Assembly (NCBI GenBank): GCA_037957365.1
Contig: JARHVA010004808.1
Coordinates: 1,222,001-1,286,000, forward strand
Source: Torreya grandis
Taxonomy: Eukaryota; Streptophyta; Pinopsida; Cupressales; Taxaceae
DNA: 64,000 nucleotides
Direction: 5' to 3'
Of the stretch, positions 59,935 to 64,000 are shown in pieces (the first letter of the stretch is position 1; every line of letters starts with the position of its first letter). The notes under the pieces were generated by a model that saw nothing but the letters and a program-made list of their open reading frames with translations, was not told where the DNA came from and made no database searches. The translations under genes and the position numbers were made by a program.

Positions 59935-60720
59935 CTTTCTTGTAGATGCCATCTAACAAATCTACAAAGCCTTGTTTCTCTTAACTTAGATGATATAAAA
60001 TTCCCTCCTTCATTATTATTGTATGAATATGGTACACAACTAATTCTATCTCCTCCTACTTTAAAATGTTTTTGAAAGCTTCCTTATTCAAAAAATTTAG
60101 CTTACTTTTTAGATTTCCAAGTTTTCAAGTGAGAATAAACATATTGGTTCCAAGTGTATATCTAAGCTTCTCCCACTCCTCTTATATCATATCCTTGAAC
60201 TTAAGGTGTTCTAACCACATAATTTCAAAATTGAAGTATATTTTCTTAGGTTTAAGATTATCCTTCATCTTTAAAGGTGATGGGCCAATGGCCTAATATA
60301 CTATCTATAGAACTTCCATTTTTCATAAATTTATTTTGATCCCATCAATTTTTAGAAGTTAGGAATAAATCAAACCTTTGCACAATAATATCTTACCATT
60401 ACATTTTTTTATTCCAAGTAATCTAACCCTTTATATATTTCACATCCCATAGATCAATGTGTTCAATGATCTAATGAAATTATTTTCTCTAACAAAATTA
60501 ATGTGTCCACCTTTTTTTCCCTTAATATCAACACTAGCATTGAATTATCCTCTCACAATACACTTGCTATGTTTATATTTTTATATAATCTAAAGGATAT
60601 GATCTCAGTTATTATCCTTTTTCCCATAAGCTTGGGGACATAGAAATTTATGAGGGAAAATATTTCTTCCTTCATATTTTTATGAGGGAAAATATTTCTT
60701 CCTTCATATTTTTATTATAA
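59935..60720 (-). pseudogene. LINE (L1-type) endonuclease-region remnant
   Basis: The minus strand shows R-G-stop-FNA followed by KGKKGGHINFVRENNFI near 60480-60590, matching the GDFNA...KGG block of plant L1 endonucleases. About 250 bases on it reads FEIMWLEHLKFKDM (60190-60235) and LGNLKSKLNFLNKEAFKNI (60070-60130), the FEnMWLxHPxF...KLKxWNKxxFGNI block between endonuclease and reverse transcriptase. It has several stops and probable frame changes. No RT is visible; the remainder would lie to the left, where the copia element inserted and where I see no continuation at 37279 and below. Plus-strand frame 60066-60296 is its antisense shadow. Confidence 0.5.
60649..60712. repeat. 32-bp perfect tandem duplication
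   Basis: A 32-base unit starting TATGAGGGAAAATATTTC occurs twice without a mismatch (60649-60680, 60681-60712). It lies within the LINE remnant, so it is a recent slip or repair event. Confidence 0.9.
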
Positions 60721-63035
60721 ACTTGGCATTAAAATTTCATGATATTATACAAATTAAAATCACTTATTCTTAGCATATCAATTTTAGAGTGTTGATCCTG
60801 GATTTTATTAATATTACACTCTTTTCAAGTTTATGTCCACAGTATTTTTTGATGTTATTTACATGGTATCTTTCAAATCCTATCTCATGATAACTTTAGG
60901 GTTATTTTGTGATGATCACTTTTTACATTTTCATTATTGTTGAATTAGAGGAATGTGCTCCCTTTCTATCAAGTAATATTTTTTTTACTTAAGGCACATA
61001 AGAATTAACCTATATCTTTATATTTTTTTTGAAATTTACACATTGAATTATTTTCTAATTTTAATAGTCGGTTAAATATAGTAATGAATAATTCATAAAA
61101 AAGAGATATACTTTTTGGCTTAGTTAAATGTAAGGAAGGGTGGGTTTTGAAGCTGGATATTCCATTTTCATGTTAAACTGAAGTTTCATATTTAATTATA
61201 TCATTTTCCATTCTTTTTTGGATGAGATTATTCTCCATCTAAATATGAAAAAAAAAATTCTAAATGAAGATACAAAATCCACTTGCTTATATTCAAAATC
61301 TTAAAATGCATCTATATACGAGAAAGATATTGAACATTCATTAGAGACAATATATGTTACTATCTTTTTTCAATGTCTCAAGGAAAAAATATAGATGATT
61401 TTCTTCATAAAATCTATGATCTCAGTGTAGAGAATACAAGGGGTATTAGGATTAACCTTCCTATAGTTGTTATTTTTCTCAATTCATTAGTTTCAACTAA
61501 AGATCCAAACATATTCCAAGCACATGTTAAGTTTTGGTTTTAAAAATTATTGTTTTTGACTCCATACATACTTATGATTAGTTTCCAAAGGATTTGATAC
61601 TAGGTTATCATGTAACAAAATTTGAGTTTCCTATTAAGATTTATAGAGATCAATCTTCCCTCATACAAATTGGTGATGATTATGATGGTCTAGAGAGTCT
61701 TGCATTATAATCTTGTCTAATTAGGTTTAAGTTTAATTGAATTTTACCATTTGAGTTTGATGTAAGTTTGGATTCTATGATCAATGTGATGTGGAATTAA
61801 AAATATTTCATACACCAGCACATTTAATAAGCTTCCCATCAAAGTTTTTCTACATTCATCTAGTCTAATGAAATCATTATGCATGTACATAAAAGAACAT
61901 GAAATATCTATGTATGATTTATCTAAAAAAGATATCAATGGTATCTTGCAGTGAATTTTTTTATAGAATAGGACAAATTGATATAATTTTTTTATGTAGG
62001 TACTTATTTGCTTGTTGGTATTTTGTGAGTGACAGATTGTTCTTTGTTAAAAATCACATGCATAAAATAAGGAAAAATATATTATGGTCATTCAACAAAT
62101 TTGGATTCTTAACTAAAATCATATCATTATATATCTGATTTAATTATGAATTTTATTAGATAATTTCCTCACAAAAAACAAGTTCAAATTATGTTGAATA
62201 AGATAATGGCTTAAAGGATTGTGAAAATAAGAAAACTATATGATTTGAAATGAGTTATTTTGTAGGTGAATTATATCTAAAGCTTCAATTGGGTTTTGAG
62301 TCGTTATGTAAGGGGTATGTGTTTGTTCTGAAGTCATTGATGATCCTTATTATTTTAGAGCATGGAGGAATCAATAGCTTAAAGGCATTGATGGGATTTT
62401 CATAATTATCAGTGGATTATTATTATTCAACAATTAAAATAGTTTTAAACCATGCAATATTTTAAAATTATTTTAATGAACAATATTGTTTTACTTATTA
62501 CCTAGTGTTTCATTCTAGATGTTTCTTCTCATGTTTCATTCTAAATTGGTAGCAAAATTGTTAGAAATATTTAGTGTGAACATTATGCAAAAAAACATAT
62601 TTGGGATAAATATTATTATATATGAGAGTGAGTTGTTAATAAAACTCATGTACAGATTATCAAGGAGAAATAGTAAAGAAGAGAGAATATATGTTGTTAG
62701 AACAACTTCTTAGTTTAGTGATATGAGAGATTTGTGAGAATATTAGTTGTTAGAAAAACTACCCTATTATTGAGTGGAGTGTTTATAGGAGAAACCTTAT
62801 ATATTTTTACTTTGTTTTGATTGATAATAATTTGTTTTGATTGACCCCCATTTTATACATTTATGCATCTGAGTTTTGACTTTTTCACAATAGAGAAATT
62901 GTCTAATATAGAGTAATATTTACTTTTGGTATCAATGGTAATTCTCTAAAGGACTTTTTTGAAAATTCAGATATTGTTCATATTAAAGATTTTTGGGGTG
63001 TAGACCATGTCCATAGATCTTATCATTCGATAAAT
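60721..63035. other. AT-rich DNA, no gene recognised
   Basis: No supported gene. A plus-strand reading from about 61375 (MSQGKNIDDFLHKIYDLSVE...) has some amphipathic, coding-like character and might be a very decayed Gag, but I cannot support that. Frames at 61744-62138 and 62519-62713 show nothing recognisable. Confidence 0.4.
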
Positions 63036-63139
63036 CATTTTATTTCTAATAGATTAAATGCTTTCATAGTCCATATCATTGATAAGACATTTTATTTCTA
63101 ATAGATTAAATGCTTTCATAGTCCATATCATTGATAAGA
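63036..63139. repeat. 52-bp perfect tandem duplication
   Basis: A 52-base unit starting CATTTTATTTCTAATAGATT is repeated exactly (63036-63087, 63088-63139). The second copy ends inside the left arm of the hairpin that follows. Confidence 0.9.
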
Positions 63140-63303
63140 TTTACTTTTGGGAATAATTATGTAAAATATTTTAGCCTCGACATTTTGGATCACATCCCGT
63201 GATCTTTCTTCAGGAGAAAAATATGATGAAATCACAGGAGGTGATCCAAAACATTGAGGATAAAATCTTTTACACAGTTATTTCCAAAAGCAAATCTTAT
63301 CAA
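63131..63303. repeat. Inverted repeat, 73-bp arms, 27-bp loop
   Basis: Left arm 63131-63203 and right arm 63231-63303 are reverse complements with about 62 of 73 positions matching by hand alignment; the loop is 63204-63230. It could be a foldback or MITE-like element or a decayed hairpin locus. Apart from the 52-bp duplication, no flanking target duplication is obvious. Confidence 0.85.
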
Positions 63304-63393
63304 TTATTATTTCTATCAATAATTATATAGTGCAAACCACTACTACTTTCATCAACATTCAATCTTATATAAATAAATTAAAAAATAACTAAA

Positions 63394-63408
<15 letters not shown>

Positions 63409-63448
<40 letters not shown>
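63409..63448. repeat. (TA)20 microsatellite
   Basis: Twenty uninterrupted TA units. Confidence 0.95.
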
Positions 63449-63452
<4 letters not shown>

Positions 63453-64000
63453 GGTCTGGTCATACAAACTATATTCTAAAGTTTCATGGCATTCGGACCA
63501 AGCCGTACACTATATTGAGGATTTACATTGGTGTGCACTATGACTTGCATTAAAAATGATATGAAATTCTCCCTTAAGTCAAAATCCTATCTTGAGCCAC
63601 ATGTCAAATAAAGTTTTTATTTTGTAAAATTCAAAAAGACTACGATTTCAAAGTTTAGGTTATAATTTGTTATAATTTTTTAATTTTTTATGTTTTTCAT
63701 TTGCTTTTATAAGTATTTGGTATTATAAGTTTTAATTTTAGGAAAAGTGTTAAAAGCTTAAGTTTGTTTACATGTTTATTGTGTTTTTAGTTTATATTTT
63801 ATTAAATCAAATGTTTCATATTTTATGTATTTAGCTTTACTATTAAGTTATTAGTTTGATATATAGTACTTAAATAAGTTTTTAAAAAGAGTATATATAT
63901 TTTATAATTTATTTTAATTATTATATTTATTTATAAATTTTTAATAAATATTGTTTTAACAAATAATTAATTATTATTTTTTATGGGATAGATATTTATT
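63449..64000. other. AT-rich end of window, no gene recognised
   Basis: Very AT-rich toward the right edge, with T- and A-runs. No ORF, RNA gene or repeat partner in the window. Confidence 0.4.

Noticed and set aside
61375..61560. Possible copia Gag remnant (MSQGKNIDDFLHKIYDLSVE...) on the plus strand
   Set aside because: Only one weak block resembles Gag, with no zinc knuckle, LTR or PBS nearby.

Overview
This is a stretch of nuclear DNA from a large plant genome, made almost entirely of old, nested LTR retrotransposons. I find no intact host gene. The window is AT-rich, the coding relics are plant Ty3/gypsy and Ty1/copia proteins, and the primer binding sites (PBS) are plant-type. The slow-decay, deeply nested layout and the style of the Gag/protease relics suggest a gymnosperm (conifer or yew-like) genome; that taxonomic guess is an inference with modest confidence.

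Layout. (1) 1-4520: decayed Ty3/gypsy Gag and protease on the minus strand, cut by the window edge. (2) Element E2, 4521-36504, minus strand: about 3.3 kb LTRs, a Gag relic, an acidic ORF relic and no pol. Its left (3') LTR was split by (3) Element E1, 4631-26472, minus strand: a 21.8 kb Ty3/gypsy element with LTRs of about 7.4 kb. It has a recognisable PBS, Gag, protease, an RNase H ahead of the reverse transcriptase, reverse transcriptase, a second RNase H and integrase. The unoccupied version of its target is present in E2's other LTR, which lets the 5-bp target duplication be read. (4) Copia element C, 37285-59921, plus strand: 2.07 kb LTRs, a Met-type PBS, a long Gag with three zinc knuckles and no pol, flanked by a perfect 5-bp duplication CATAA. 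Its right LTR is split by (5) Element E3, 44433-59470, minus strand: a Tat-like Ty3/gypsy element with about 5 kb LTRs, a perfect 5-bp duplication AGTAT, and an internal deletion that removed reverse transcriptase. (6) 59927-64000: a LINE endonuclease remnant, short tandem duplications, an 85% hairpin and AT-rich filler.

Main observation. The very long LTRs of E1 and of E3 each contain a long sense-strand ORF (about 4.4 kb and 3.2 kb). It is present in both LTR copies of each element, and part of the encoded protein is collinearly related between the two elements. An ORF carried inside the LTR, shared by two distinct gypsy families, is not part of the standard gag-pol plan. I do not recognise its function.

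Mode of decay. Frames are largely preserved but dotted with TAA/TAG/TGA. Comparing LTR pairs, I found eight sites where one copy keeps CAG, CAA or TGG and the other has a stop. These are C-to-T or G-to-A changes, the pattern expected from deamination of methylated cytosine in silenced transposons. All E-element and C boundaries, target duplications and PBSs were read by eye; divergence values come from short hand alignments.
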